DNA of 64,000 nt from Nocardiopsis kunsanensis DSM 44524 (GCF_000340965.1 NZ_ANAY01000031.1:20573-84572); one strand, 5' to 3'; shown: positions 1 to 8,366, counted from the first letter of the stretch. Notes: generated by a model from the sequence alone, not told the origin. A program made the numbers and translations.

Positions 1-68
1 GGGGCCTTGGGCCCGGGTACGAACCGCTTCAGGGACAGGGGTTCCGTGATCTTTGCGAGGTCCACCAT
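1..68 (-). CDS. 5' end of an unidentified gene, cut by the window edge
   Basis: The minus strand opens at an ATG (68-66) and stays open to the window edge, giving 22 codons that begin MVDLAKITEPLSLKRF. A TAGGCT -10 box lies six bases upstream of the ATG, the same leaderless arrangement seen before several other genes here. That promoter is the main reason to believe the frame. The visible N-terminus has no signal peptide or recognisable motif, so no function is offered. Confidence 0.5.
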   Translation of the reverse strand, partial: MVDLAKITEPLSLKRFVPGPKA

Positions 69-74
69 GGGGTC

Positions 75-80
75 AGCCTA
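75..80 (-). promoter_or_regulatory. -10 box of a leaderless promoter
   Basis: TAGGCT on the minus strand is separated by six bases (GACCCC) from the ATG of the clipped gene. In actinomycetes a TANNNT box 6-7 bases before a start codon typically gives an mRNA that begins at the start codon. No convincing -35 box was seen. Confidence 0.45.
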
Positions 81-312
81 GTACCCGTGGTCCGGGCCGG
101 GACGGGGCTCGGACACAACCGGGCCGTCCACGGCCGGACCTGCCGCCCGGTTCCGCCATCACAGCCGTCCGCGCGGTGATCGACCGGCCCCGGCCCGACC
201 GGACCGGACATGTGGGCTCTTGTCCGGTCCGTTCCGGTGCGCGTGGTGTGCCGGATCGGCGCTAGGGTCGGGTCTGTTCTGCACCTGGGACACAAGGCTT
301 GAGAGGAGCGAC

Positions 313-996
313 ATGGCGGGCACGACAGGTGGGGCTGCCCACGGCAGGTTGCGCGGACGCGTCGGCTTGGGGGCGGGGGCCGCGGCCGCCGTGCTCGTGC
401 TCAGCGCCTGTGGCGGGGACGGCGGGTCCCTGGAGGAGGTCGAACTCCAAGCGGGCGAGGGCGGGATGATGCCGCCGGTCGCCCCGACCGAGGAGGAAGG
501 CACCACCACCGTCGACGCCGACGGGGTGAGCATGGAGGTCCCCGAGGACTGGGAGATCCAGGAAGAGGGCGGGAACCTGTGCCTGACCCCTCCCGGCCAG
601 CCCGCCTGCGCCTACGGCTCACTCCAGCTCCTCACCGGCGCCGCCGACCAGCACCCCCAGAACTGGCCGTTGGAGGGGGATGCCTTCGCCGCCGACGACG
701 GTTGGGCCGACAACACCGACAGCTGCCGGAGCCTCAACACCGCAGCTTCCGGCAACATCGGCGTGGAGAGCGCGGAGCTGACCAACCCGGCCGAGTTCTT
801 CGTGCACGCCGACGAGCTGAAGTCGCACCACGCGGTCTGGGACGTCTCCTGCGTCAACGGCGACAGCTTCGAGGTGCGCATGTGGTTCCTGCCGGTCTCG
901 GACGTGCTCCTGTACGTGTGGTCGGCCGACCCGCAGTACGACCAGGTCTACGAGCGGGCCGCCGAGACCATGGACACCACCGCCCACGGGAACTGA
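313..996 (+). CDS. putative lipoprotein of unknown function
   Basis: A 227-residue secreted lipoprotein. The start at 313 follows a GAGAGGAG ribosome site at 301-308. The N-terminus has an Arg-rich stretch, a hydrophobic segment and a lipobox LSAC with the lipidated Cys at about residue 33. An acidic Gly-rich linker follows, then a globular domain with several Cys residues and paired Trp/Tyr near the C-terminus. A TAGGGT box at 263-268 could drive it with a leader of about 40 bases. I do not recognise the domain family. It faces away from the clipped gene at the window edge and is followed by an M16 peptidase after 112 bases. Confidence 0.8.
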   Translation: MAGTTGGAAHGRLRGRVGLGAGAAAAVLVLSACGGDGGSLEEVELQAGEGGMMPPVAPTEEEGTTTVDADGVSMEVPEDWEIQEEGGNLCLTPPGQPACAYGSLQLLTGAADQHPQNWPLEGDAFAADDGWADNTDSCRSLNTAASGNIGVESAELTNPAEFFVHADELKSHHAVWDVSCVNGDSFEVRMWFLPVSDVLLYVWSADPQYDQVYERAAETMDTTAHGN

Positions 997-1108
997 TCGG
1001 CCCCGCAGATTCTGCGATCGGGGGCCTGCGCGGTCCCCGGAGGCCATAGGGTCGTAGGCACTACACGAAGAAGAGCTCAGCTACGGCGCAGATGCGGGGT
1101 GCAGCCTG

Positions 1109-2398
1109 GTGACCACCATGGGATCGGCGGAACGGATCGGACAGTTCACACTGGACAACGGACTCCGGCTGGTGACGGCGCCCGCGTCCACCGGCCAGGT
1201 CGCCGCCGTGAACCTCTGGTACGGGGTCGGCTCCCGCCACGAGGTGCCCGGGCGTACCGGCTTCGCCCACCTGTTCGAGCACCTGATGTTCCAGGGCAGC
1301 GGCAACGTGGCCAAGGCCGAGCACTTCGACGTGGTGGAGCGTCTGGGCGGTGACATCAACGCCTCGACCTCCACCGACCGCACCAACTACTTCGAGACGG
1401 TGCCCACCCATTCCCTGGACCTCATCCTGTGGCTGGAGGCCGACCGTCTGGCGAGCCTGCGCGAGGGCATGACCCAGGAGGTGCTGGACAACCAGCGCGA
1501 CGTGGTCAAGAACGAGCGCCGCCAGCGCTACGACAACCAGCCCTACGGCACGGCCCTGGAGCGCATCCTGGGTCTGGCCTACCCGGAGGGCCACCCCTAC
1601 CACCACCCCACGATCGGCTCGATGGCCGACCTGGACGCCGCGGACCTGGACTACGTCAAGTCCTTCCACAAGGCCCACTACGGCCCGGACAACTGTGTCC
1701 TGACGGTCGTCAGCGACCTGGACCCCGAGGACGTCCTGGCGCGGGTGGAGGAGTTCTTCGGTTCCGTCCCGGCCCGGGGGGAGCTGCCCGAGACCCCCGA
1801 CGCCGCGCTGAACTCGCCCCTGAACGGGCCCGTGCGCGACGGGGTCGTGGAGACCGTGCCCGCCCCCGGCGTGTTCGTCGGGTTCCGGACCCCCTCCTAC
1901 GGTGAGCGCGAGTTCGACGTTCTGCACCTGGCCTCGGCCGTGCTGGGCCAGGGACAGGGCAGCCGCCTGTACCGCGACCTGGTCGTGGACCGCCCCATCG
2001 CAGCCGACGACGGAGGCGGGGCCGCCGACATCCTGCCCTTCCGTTACACCGACAGCCTGCTGTTGGTGAACATGCTCGCCCGTGAGGGCGTGAGCGGAGA
2101 CGTGCTGGAGCAGGCCGTGCGCGAGACCGTGGCCACGCTGGCCGAGGGCGTGACCGAGGAGGAGCTGGACCGCGCCCGCGCGATCCTGGAACTCGACCAC
2201 CTCCAGAGCATCTCCGGCCCGTCCGGCCTCGCCGACAGCCTCAGCTCCTGCACCCAGCTGTTCGACGACCCGACTCTGGCCTACACCTGGCCCAGCCGCT
2301 GGAGTGACATCACCGCCGAAGAGGTGCGCGCAGCCGCCGAGCGCCTGCTCGTCGACGACAACATGCTCGTGGTCCGTTTCGACCCCGAGACAGCGTAG
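1109..2398 (+). CDS. M16 family zinc metallopeptidase, catalytic subunit
   Basis: A 429-residue pitrilysin/insulinase-family protein. The inverted zinc motif HLFEH (about residues 54-58) is intact, and a downstream Glu near residue 136 in NERRQRYDNQPYG is the expected third ligand. This half-size form normally works as a dimer with a partner of the same fold that lacks the zinc site, and that partner is the next gene. The start is GTG 1109; an ATG at 1118 in the same frame is also possible. The substrate is unknown, but such pairs degrade peptides. Confidence 0.9.
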   Translation: MTTMGSAERIGQFTLDNGLRLVTAPASTGQVAAVNLWYGVGSRHEVPGRTGFAHLFEHLMFQGSGNVAKAEHFDVVERLGGDINASTSTDRTNYFETVPTHSLDLILWLEADRLASLREGMTQEVLDNQRDVVKNERRQRYDNQPYGTALERILGLAYPEGHPYHHPTIGSMADLDAADLDYVKSFHKAHYGPDNCVLTVVSDLDPEDVLARVEEFFGSVPARGELPETPDAALNSPLNGPVRDGVVETVPAPGVFVGFRTPSYGEREFDVLHLASAVLGQGQGSRLYRDLVVDRPIAADDGGGAADILPFRYTDSLLLVNMLAREGVSGDVLEQAVRETVATLAEGVTEEELDRARAILELDHLQSISGPSGLADSLSSCTQLFDDPTLAYTWPSRWSDITAEEVRAAAERLLVDDNMLVVRFDPETA

Positions 2399-2727
2399 GG
2401 CACGCTCGGTGGACACCGTTTTCCTGCTGCGCGTCGCCCCAGCGGCACTCTCGCTGTGTTCTCGTCAGTCGACGGCACATCCAGGCCGACTCCTTCTTCG
2501 GCCTTGCGAGAGCACCACTGGATACGCTCACCCGTCGCCCGCCACCAACCCTCAACGGGCGCCTTCGGCGCAGTACTGGTCCGAGCGACGGAAGGCATCC
2601 ACCGAACGCACCCTGACTCCGACCGCTTCCTGACCGCGCGGCGGTGCGGCCCCCGGACCGTTCCGGGAGGTGCCGCCCGCCCGGGTTCCCACCGTCAAGC
2701 CGTTCGCAGCAGAAAGAGCCGCACAGC
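2399..2727. other. 329-bp spacer between the two M16 genes
   Basis: No supported gene on the plus strand. The stretch looks less GC-rich and less codon-biased than its flanks. The minus strand has an open frame from 2598 leftward that runs into the first M16 gene (its N-terminus includes APVEGWWRATGERIQWCSRK), but it has no clear ribosome site and matches nothing I recognise. It may be a decayed insertion or a lineage-specific intergenic repeat. Confidence 0.35.
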
Positions 2728-4074
2728 ATGTCGCAGACCCGCCCGGAACTCGGGGCCCCGGCTTCGTTCACCTTCCCCCGGCCCCAGCGCATCGACGTGG
2801 GGGCCGGCACGGTCGTCGCCATCGACGTCCCCGGCCAGCTCCTGGTCTCCCTCCGCCTCGTCCACCAGCACGGCGCCGCGCTCGAGCCGCTGGACGCCAT
2901 GGGCGTGGGCCTCCTGACCAGTGAGGTCCTGGAGGACGGCCCCGACGGCAACAGTTCCCTGGCCCCGGCCCTGGAACGCCACGGCGCCGAGTGGACCTCC
3001 CGTGTCACCTGGGACGCCTTCGTCACGGGACTCGACGTCCCGGCCAACCGTCTGAACCAAGCGGTCCGGCTGTTCGCCGACGCTGTGCGCAGGCCCGCCC
3101 TGAACTCCGACGACGTCCTGCGCCGCCGTGAACAGCTCGTGGAACGTTTCTGGCTGGAGACCGCCTCCGCCCAGACCCTGGCGATGCGCAGCGTCGGCAG
3201 GCAGCTCTTCACGGGCCGCTACGGCACCCCGCTGGCCGGCGGTCCCGGCAAGCTCGGGACGGTCACCCCCGAGCAGGTCGCGGCCTTCCACGGCGACAGC
3301 CTCGCCTCCACGGCCGGCACGCTGGTGGTCGTGGGCGACCTGACCGGTGTGGACCTGACCGAGCTCGGCAGGACCGTCTTCGGCGACACCGCCGCCGCGC
3401 GCGAGCGGGACCTGAGTACGCCCGAGGCACCGGACGGTGAGCTGCCGCGCGTGGTCGTCATGGACCGGCCCGGTTCGGTGCAGTCGGCGTTGGTCGTCGC
3501 CCACCGCGTGCCTTCCCGCAAGGAGGTCGACCTGCCGCGCGCCGAGGGGGTCAGCGAGATCCTCGGGGGCATGTTCACCTCCCGCCTCAACATGGAGCTG
3601 CGCGAGCGCCTGGGGTACACCTACGGCGCCGGCTCCGGTTTCGACCTGCGCCGCGACGCCGGGGTGTTCCTCATGAGCACTCAGGTGGAGGCCGACACCA
3701 CCGCGCACTCGATCACCTCCTCCCTGGAGCAGATGGACAAACTGCGCGAGGAGGGGGTCACCGAGCAGGAGCTGGAGACCGTGCGCGAGTCCAACACCGT
3801 GGGGCTGCCGGTGTCCTACTCCACCGCCCGCTCCATGGCGGGCGCGCTCGTGGACATGGTCGTGCACGACCTTCCGGACGACCACATCGACCGTCAGCGC
3901 GCCGGATACGAGAAGCTCACCCGCGAGAGCCTGGACTCGGCGGCTCAGGAGTACCTGCACCCCGAGCAGGCGGTCGTGGTCGTGGCCGGTGATGCCGAAC
4001 GCCTGCGTGAGCCCCTGTCCGGGGCCGGTGTCGGCCCGGTCGAGGTCCTCGACCCCGAGACCCTCTGGGCCTGA
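2728..4074 (+). CDS. M16 family peptidase-like protein, non-catalytic partner
   Basis: A 448-residue M16-fold protein. The HxxEH zinc motif is absent from the N-terminal half; the matching position reads roughly LLTSEVLEDG. The C-terminal half keeps the Arg/Tyr substrate-binding signature in LRERLGYTYGAGSGF (near residues 290-305). This is the usual partner of the zinc-bearing subunit encoded upstream. The start is ATG 2728, close behind AGAAAGAG. A plus-strand frame runs on upstream to 2644 but has no ribosome site there. Confidence 0.87.
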   Translation: MSQTRPELGAPASFTFPRPQRIDVGAGTVVAIDVPGQLLVSLRLVHQHGAALEPLDAMGVGLLTSEVLEDGPDGNSSLAPALERHGAEWTSRVTWDAFVTGLDVPANRLNQAVRLFADAVRRPALNSDDVLRRREQLVERFWLETASAQTLAMRSVGRQLFTGRYGTPLAGGPGKLGTVTPEQVAAFHGDSLASTAGTLVVVGDLTGVDLTELGRTVFGDTAAARERDLSTPEAPDGELPRVVVMDRPGSVQSALVVAHRVPSRKEVDLPRAEGVSEILGGMFTSRLNMELRERLGYTYGAGSGFDLRRDAGVFLMSTQVEADTTAHSITSSLEQMDKLREEGVTEQELETVRESNTVGLPVSYSTARSMAGALVDMVVHDLPDDHIDRQRAGYEKLTRESLDSAAQEYLHPEQAVVVVAGDAERLREPLSGAGVGPVEVLDPETLWA

Positions 4075-4128
4075 GCCCCGGCCGCCGGGCCTGCCCCCTC
4101 CGGCGGAGCGAAATCGATTCGTGATCAA

Positions 4129-4164
4129 GGGCACGTGTGAGTGCATGGACGCCTGCACGTGCCC
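4129..4164. terminator. inverted repeat downstream of the M16 pair
   Basis: GGGCACGTG (4129-4137) and CACGTGCCC (4156-4164) form perfect 9-base arms around an 18-base loop, and a GGGTTTT stretch follows at 4172. This could terminate the peptidase transcript. The long loop also allows a protein-binding role. Confidence 0.4.
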
Positions 4165-4269
4165 CTGACATGGGTTTTGCGATCCCCTGTCCGGCGAAGA
4201 CGCACTTACGCGTGGCGCAGGTCACAGCATGTCGGCGCCCAGCTCGGACATAACGAAAGCGAACCTTTG

Positions 4270-4321
4270 TACCGGTCTTCCGGTAACCGTCGGCATGATC
4301 CCCGTGCCAGGCTGGTATAAC
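4270..4321 (+). promoter_or_regulatory. extended -10 promoter and inverted repeat before the kinase
   Basis: TATAAC at 4316-4321 is preceded by TG one base upstream (4313-4314), an extended -10 arrangement that tolerates a weak -35. About 30 bases upstream lies the perfect repeat TACCGG-TCTT-CCGGTA (4270-4285), a candidate operator. Another repeat, CCACC/GGTGG, lies just after the predicted start point at about 4333-4347. Confidence 0.4.
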
Positions 4322-4378
4322 GATGGACCCGACCACCTGAGTGGTGGCGGCGACAGTAACGCTCCGCAGGAGGCCACC

Positions 4379-4405
4379 ATGGCCGGTGAATGGACCCGTG
4401 GATAA
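4379..4405 (+). CDS. short leader ORF before the kinase
   Basis: ATG 4379 lies five bases after a perfect AGGAGG (4368-4373) and opens an 8-codon frame, MAGEWTRG, that stops at TAA 4403-4405. The stop is two bases before an in-frame GTG (4408) of the kinase gene, whose other possible start (ATG 4390) lies inside this ORF. The best ribosome site in the area therefore serves the leader, which suggests coupled translation or attenuation. Whether the peptide is made is untested. Confidence 0.4.
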   Translation: MAGEWTRG

Positions 4406-5676
4406 CCGTGTCCTCCCTAGAAAACCCTCACACCCAGAGGCCAGAGGCGTCAGCCGCCCCCGAAGAGTCGGAGGCGGCCATCAGCGCTGACGAGACCCAG
4501 GGCGGGCCCCAGAACCCCGAGCCCCGCCTGCTCAAGGGCCGCTATCAGCTGGTCTCCGAGATCGCCCGTGGCGGCGTCGGTACCGTCTGGCGTGCCATCG
4601 ACCTGATCATCGACCGCGAGGTGGCGGTCAAAGAACTGCGTATCCCCGCGGACATGGGCCGCAGCGAGCGCGAGTCCCTGCTGCGGCGCACCACGCGTGA
4701 GGCGCGGGTCGCCGGCAGGCTGACCCACCCCAGCCTCGTGACCGTCCTCGACGTCGTCGACGAGGACGACCGCCCGTGGATCGTCATGGAACTGGTCGAG
4801 GCCTCCACCCTGGAGGAGCTCATCACGCTCGGCGGCCCGCTGCCCTACCAGCGTGTGGCCGAGATCGGCCTGCAGCTCATCGACGCGCTCAAGGTCGCGC
4901 ACAACGAGGGCATCGTCCACCGCGACGTCAAGCCCGAGAACGTGATGATCAGTACCGAGGGCCGCGTCGTGCTCACCGACTTCGGGCTGGCCGCCTGGAA
5001 CGGCGAGTCCGCGCTCAGCTCCTCGGGCCGCATCATCGGTTCGCCGGCCTACATCTCGCCGGAGCGTGCCAAGGCCGGGCCCCTGGGGCCCGAGACCGAC
5101 CTGTGGTCCCTGGGCGCCACCCTCTACACCGCGGTGCAGGGCCGGCCTCCCTACGACCGCAAGGGCTACATCAAGATCCTGCGCCAGGCCGAACTGGACG
5201 AGCCCGCGGAAGCCACCAACGCGGGGCCGCTGGCGCCAGTACTGGCCGGCCTGCTCAAGGTCGAGCCTTCCGAGCGCCTGACCACGGAGAACGCCACGAA
5301 GATGCTGCGGATCGCCGCGCTGGCCCCGTGGGCGCCCCAGACCGACGAGAAGACCGCCGAGCACGCCCCGGCCCCGGCCGAGCCGCGTCCGGCCGTTGCC
5401 GAGGTCGATGAGCACGAGTCCGCCCGCGAACAGGCCAAGGAGCACTTCCGGGCCGGTGCGCACGTGCTCGCGGAGTCCATCAACGAACGGATCCGGCACA
5501 GCCCCGAGGCGATGAACTCGATCATGACCTCGATCCGGGAGTCCACCGACACCCTGGGGCTGACCAGCTCGGGCCGGCACGCCGACCACCGGAGCAAACT
5601 TCCGGTCGTGCTCGCCGTCGCCCTCGGGGTGCTCGTGCTGCTCGCGATCGTGCTGTGGGCGTTGCTGGGGCGCTGA
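4390..5676 (+). CDS. membrane-anchored Ser/Thr protein kinase (PknB type)
   Basis: A 428-residue Hanks-type kinase. Visible in order: Gly-rich loop ARGGVGTVWRA (about residue 58), AVKEL with the ATP-binding Lys, HRDVKPEN catalytic loop, DFGL, and SPERA in the activation segment. A linker rich in Ala, Pro and Glu follows, then one C-terminal membrane helix (last ~25 residues) with only a few residues after it, so there is no extracellular sensor domain. The start is uncertain. ATG 4390 is 16 bases from AGGAGG, while GTG 4408 sits just after the stop of the leader ORF. Neither start affects the kinase domain. Confidence 0.9.
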   Translation: MDPWITVSSLENPHTQRPEASAAPEESEAAISADETQGGPQNPEPRLLKGRYQLVSEIARGGVGTVWRAIDLIIDREVAVKELRIPADMGRSERESLLRRTTREARVAGRLTHPSLVTVLDVVDEDDRPWIVMELVEASTLEELITLGGPLPYQRVAEIGLQLIDALKVAHNEGIVHRDVKPENVMISTEGRVVLTDFGLAAWNGESALSSSGRIIGSPAYISPERAKAGPLGPETDLWSLGATLYTAVQGRPPYDRKGYIKILRQAELDEPAEATNAGPLAPVLAGLLKVEPSERLTTENATKMLRIAALAPWAPQTDEKTAEHAPAPAEPRPAVAEVDEHESAREQAKEHFRAGAHVLAESINERIRHSPEAMNSIMTSIRESTDTLGLTSSGRHADHRSKLPVVLAVALGVLVLLAIVLWALLGR

Positions 5677-5730
5677 CCGGGCCCCGAGGTCGCCGCCGCC
5701 TGAGAAGGGGCCGCCTCCCGGAGAACACGT

Positions 5731-5757
5731 CAGGCGCGCGAGGTATTCGCGCGCCTG
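5731..5757. terminator. bidirectional hairpin between kinase and tRNA
   Basis: CAGGCGCGCGA (5731-5741) and TCGCGCGCCTG (5747-5757) are perfect 11-base arms with a 5-base loop. The site lies between the plus-strand kinase end and the 3' end of the minus-strand tRNA, so it can stop both transcripts. No U-tract is present. Confidence 0.6.
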
Positions 5758-5765
5758 TGCGGTCG

Positions 5766-5843
5766 TGGTGGGGCCGGCGGGATTCGAACCCGCACTGTAC
5801 AGCACCTAAAGCTGCCGTCTCCTGCCGGTTGGACTACGGCCCC
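5766..5843 (-). tRNA. tRNA with UAG anticodon and a short variable loop (nominal tRNA-Leu)
   Basis: The minus strand folds as a cloverleaf. The acceptor arms are GGGGCCG and CGGCCCC, then A73 and an encoded CCA (5766-5768). The T arm is GCGGG-TTCGAAT-CCCGC. The anticodon arm is GCAGC-TTTAGGT-GCTGT, with anticodon TAG (5806-5808 on the plus strand), which reads the Leu codon CUA. The region between the anticodon and T stems is only five bases (ACAGT), so this is a class I tRNA. Bacterial tRNA-Leu normally has a long variable arm. The D stem is also imperfect. The gene is well formed, but its amino acid identity is uncertain. Confidence 0.8.
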
Positions 5844-5942
5844 CGTGGCCCAACTGTACCCCGCCCGCAGGGCCCCGGGGATCGCCCCCGGCCCGCCGGT
5901 GCGCGGGTCCGGACGTTCGCGCGAGGCCCAGCGGGGAGCGGG

Positions 5943-6425
5943 TCACAGACCCAGGTCGCGCTTGAGACGGTCGACGTGGCCGGTGGCCTTCACGTTGTAG
6001 AAGGCCTTCTCGACCTTGCCGTCGGTGCCGACGACGACCGTGGAGCGGATGACGCCCTGGACGAGGCGTCCGTAGTTCTTCTTCTCCCCGAAGGCCCCGT
6101 AGGCGCTCAGCGTCTCCTTGTCGGGGTCGCCCAGGAGCGTGAAGGTCAGTCCTTCCTTGTCGCGGAACTCCCCGAGCTTGTCCGCCTTGTCGGGGGAGAT
6201 GCCGATGACGGTCATCCCCGCGGACTCGAACTCGCGCAGGTTGTCGCGGAAGTCGCAGGCCTCCGTGGTGCATCCGGGGGTCATGGCGGCCGGGTAGAAG
6301 TAGAGCACGACGCGCTTGCCGGTCTCGGCCAGGACCTGGCTGAGGGTCACGGGTCTGCCGTCGGCGTCGTTCAGTGTGAAGTCCGGGGCCTGGTCGCCGG
6401 ACTGGAGGCGGATCGGTTCGCTCAC
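5943..6425 (-). CDS. bcp: thioredoxin-dependent peroxiredoxin (Bcp/PrxQ)
   Basis: A 160-residue peroxiredoxin that reduces hydrogen peroxide and organic hydroperoxides using thioredoxin. It has the thioredoxin fold start APDFTL, the peroxidatic Cys in MTPGCTTEACDF (about Cys52) and a resolving Cys five residues later (Cys57), the BCP-type arrangement. The length is normal for the family. The start chosen is GTG 6425 behind AGAGGGG; a longer reading to 6464 lacks a ribosome site. A TAGGCT box at 6488-6483 on the minus strand gives a leader of roughly 50 bases. Confidence 0.93.
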   Translation of the reverse strand: MSEPIRLQSGDQAPDFTLNDADGRPVTLSQVLAETGKRVVLYFYPAAMTPGCTTEACDFRDNLREFESAGMTVIGISPDKADKLGEFRDKEGLTFTLLGDPDKETLSAYGAFGEKKNYGRLVQGVIRSTVVVGTDGKVEKAFYNVKATGHVDRLKRDLGL

Positions 6426-6482
6426 GTGTGTTCCCCTCTGTTCTGCTCGGGAGGCTCTCGCCACCCGCGTGTCACGAGGCCA

Positions 6483-6488
6483 AGCCTA
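6483..6488 (-). promoter_or_regulatory. -10 box for bcp
   Basis: The minus strand reads TAGGCT here, 57 bases upstream of the bcp GTG, which leaves room for a short leader containing the ribosome site. No clear -35 was seen. Confidence 0.35.
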
Positions 6489-6801
6489 GAAGGTGTCCTG
6501 TGGGCTCCGCGCAGCGGAGTGCGTGTCCGCGAAACACGCTCCGCAGGTCGGACGCGGCGCGGGGAACGCGGCCGCGCCGCCCCCCGGGCCGGTCGGGGTT
6601 GCGATTGCGGTTCGGTTCCCCGGCCGGGGCGGTGACCGTTCGCAGGATCACCTATCGTTGACCGGACCCGTACTTTTGGTCGACCCGTTCCTGACCCGGC
6701 GTGGCGCGGGTGCGGGGGCCGGCCGGGCGGTAGCTCTCTTCCGGCGGCGTGCGGCCGCCGGACCGAACACATCCGCTTCGCATTGGGAGTAGTTGGCGAC
6801 G
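6489..6801. other. divergent intergenic region, about 310 bp
   Basis: This lies between bcp (minus) and the phosphatidyltransferase gene (plus) and should hold the plus-strand promoter. A TTGACC lies at 6658-6663, but no matching -10 was found at a normal distance. No gene is supported here. Confidence 0.4.
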
Positions 6802-7944
6802 ATGCCTGGACACACACTCGACGAGGTGAGGGAACGTACCCTCAAGGAGCGCGACTCCTGGTGGACGGTGCACCTCGCGGACCCGATCGCGGTGCGGGTC
6901 GTGCGCCTGCTCGCCAACCGGACCTCGGTCACACCGAACCAGGTGACGGTCGCCGCGCTCTTCATGGGGCTCGGCGCGGCGGTGTGCTTCGCGCTCGGTT
7001 ACTGGTACTTCCTGGTGCTGGGCGCGCTGCTGTACTACCTGTGTTTCCTCCTGGACTGCGTCGACGGAAAGCTCGCCCGCATCACCGGTACCGAGACGCT
7101 GTTCGGCTCCTGGATGGACTACGTCTCCGACCGGTTCCGTGTCCTGGTCTGCGTGGTGGCGCTCATGGGCGGACAGTACGTCGTGGCCTCCCAGCAGGAA
7201 CCGGGTGCCCCGCCCGTGTGGTTCGTGTGGATGGCGTTGGCGGTGGTCTTCCTCGACATGCTGCGCTACCTCAACGCGCTGCAGGTCTACAAGGTGCGCC
7301 GGGAGATGAGCTCGCACCTGGCCGCCGCTCTGGAGCGTGCGCGCGCCACCCTGTCGATGTTGGAGCCGCCCGAGAGCGAGAGCGGGCGTGAGGCCGAGCA
7401 GGAGACCGCGGAGGCCACCGGGAGCGGCAACCGCACGATGAGCGACGGCGGGGAGCAGGCGGTCCTGCGGCACGGAATCTCGGTCCTGGAACAGATCCTG
7501 CGCAACCACGACGAACGCGAGAACCGCAACAGCCGGCGGGCCGGGAAACAGCCCGAGCTGACACTGCCCAAGGTCGACCTGCACCAGGAGTTCCGCCACC
7601 GTTTCCCCTGGTACCAGCGGTTCTGGACGGCCCTCAACGCCCGTCGGGTGCGCACCCACCTGTTCGGGGGTATCGAGTTCCAGATGGCGATCTTCGTGTT
7701 CGCGCCCCTGGCCGCGGGGCTGTTCGGTCCGTCCTCCATCGTGTGGATCACGGCTGTGTCGGGCGTTTTGCTCCTCGCCTTCGAGATCGCCATCATCTAT
7801 AAACTGTGGTTGTCCACGCGGGACTTCTTCCGTGTGGTCGACGGAATCGACGGCGCGCTGAGATTCTCCGGTCCGTCCGACGGCGCGGAGGAGGAAGGCC
7901 GGGAGACCGGCTCGGACCCGGACTCTCAGGCAACCCTGCGCTAG
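6802..7944 (+). CDS. CDP-alcohol phosphatidyltransferase family membrane protein
   Basis: A 380-residue integral membrane enzyme that transfers a phosphatidyl group from a CDP-lipid to an alcohol. The family signature is complete: Asp85, Asp88-Gly89, Ala92-Arg93, Gly102, Asp106 and Asp110 in the D-x2-DG-x2-AR-x8-G-x3-D-x3-D pattern. Two membrane helices precede it. The protein is nearly twice the usual size because a hydrophilic stretch (about residues 165-275) is inserted before the final two or three membrane helices. The alcohol acceptor cannot be read from sequence. ATG 6802 is preferred; TTG 6793 is too close to GGAG. Confidence 0.85.
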   Translation: MPGHTLDEVRERTLKERDSWWTVHLADPIAVRVVRLLANRTSVTPNQVTVAALFMGLGAAVCFALGYWYFLVLGALLYYLCFLLDCVDGKLARITGTETLFGSWMDYVSDRFRVLVCVVALMGGQYVVASQQEPGAPPVWFVWMALAVVFLDMLRYLNALQVYKVRREMSSHLAAALERARATLSMLEPPESESGREAEQETAEATGSGNRTMSDGGEQAVLRHGISVLEQILRNHDERENRNSRRAGKQPELTLPKVDLHQEFRHRFPWYQRFWTALNARRVRTHLFGGIEFQMAIFVFAPLAAGLFGPSSIVWITAVSGVLLLAFEIAIIYKLWLSTRDFFRVVDGIDGALRFSGPSDGAEEEGRETGSDPDSQATLR

Positions 7945-7964
7945 AGGAAGTAGAGGGCAACCCC

Positions 7965-8366
7965 ATGTCGTCAAGCGACACCATCGAGCCGCGCCAGACC
8001 CCCGCTGAGATCCAGGCGGAGATCGACCGGGAACAACGCCGGTTCGCCGAGACCCTGGACGCGTTGGAGGAAGCGGCCCGCCCGGGCAACATCGCCCGCC
8101 GCCAGCTCGGCAAGGCGCGGGAGCGCGGCGCGCGGCTGGTCGACGAGGCCCGGGCCCTGGTCCTGGGCGGCGGGGCGGTCCGGTTGGAGAGCCGCCTGGT
8201 CGAACCGGAGGAGGGCACCATCGTCGTCAAGGGCGACGAGGAGGTCATCACCACGTACCAGTCGCGTAGTCAGCTTCCCCCCGAGGCGATCATCCTCGCG
8301 GCCGGTGTCGGCACGGTCGTCGCCGTCGGTGCGGTGGCCTGGGCCGTGCGCCGCAAGCGCAAGTGA
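7965..8366 (+). CDS. DUF3618 family membrane protein
   Basis: A 133-residue protein with the DUF3618 pattern. The N-terminal RQTPAEIQAEIDREQRRFAE segment is followed by a helical stretch with KARERGARLVDEA, and a single C-terminal membrane helix (about 108-128) ends in RRKRK. These proteins are common in actinomycetes and have no established biochemical role. It follows the phosphatidyltransferase by 20 bases and probably shares its transcript, which suggests an envelope function by association only. Confidence 0.8.
   Translation: MSSSDTIEPRQTPAEIQAEIDREQRRFAETLDALEEAARPGNIARRQLGKARERGARLVDEARALVLGGGAVRLESRLVEPEEGTIVVKGDEEVITTYQSRSQLPPEAIILAAGVGTVVAVGAVAWAVRRKRK

Noticed and set aside
1061..2416. 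A minus-strand open frame covering the first M16 gene
   Set aside because: It mirrors the zinc peptidase codons; composition is His/Gly/Val-rich without any motif.
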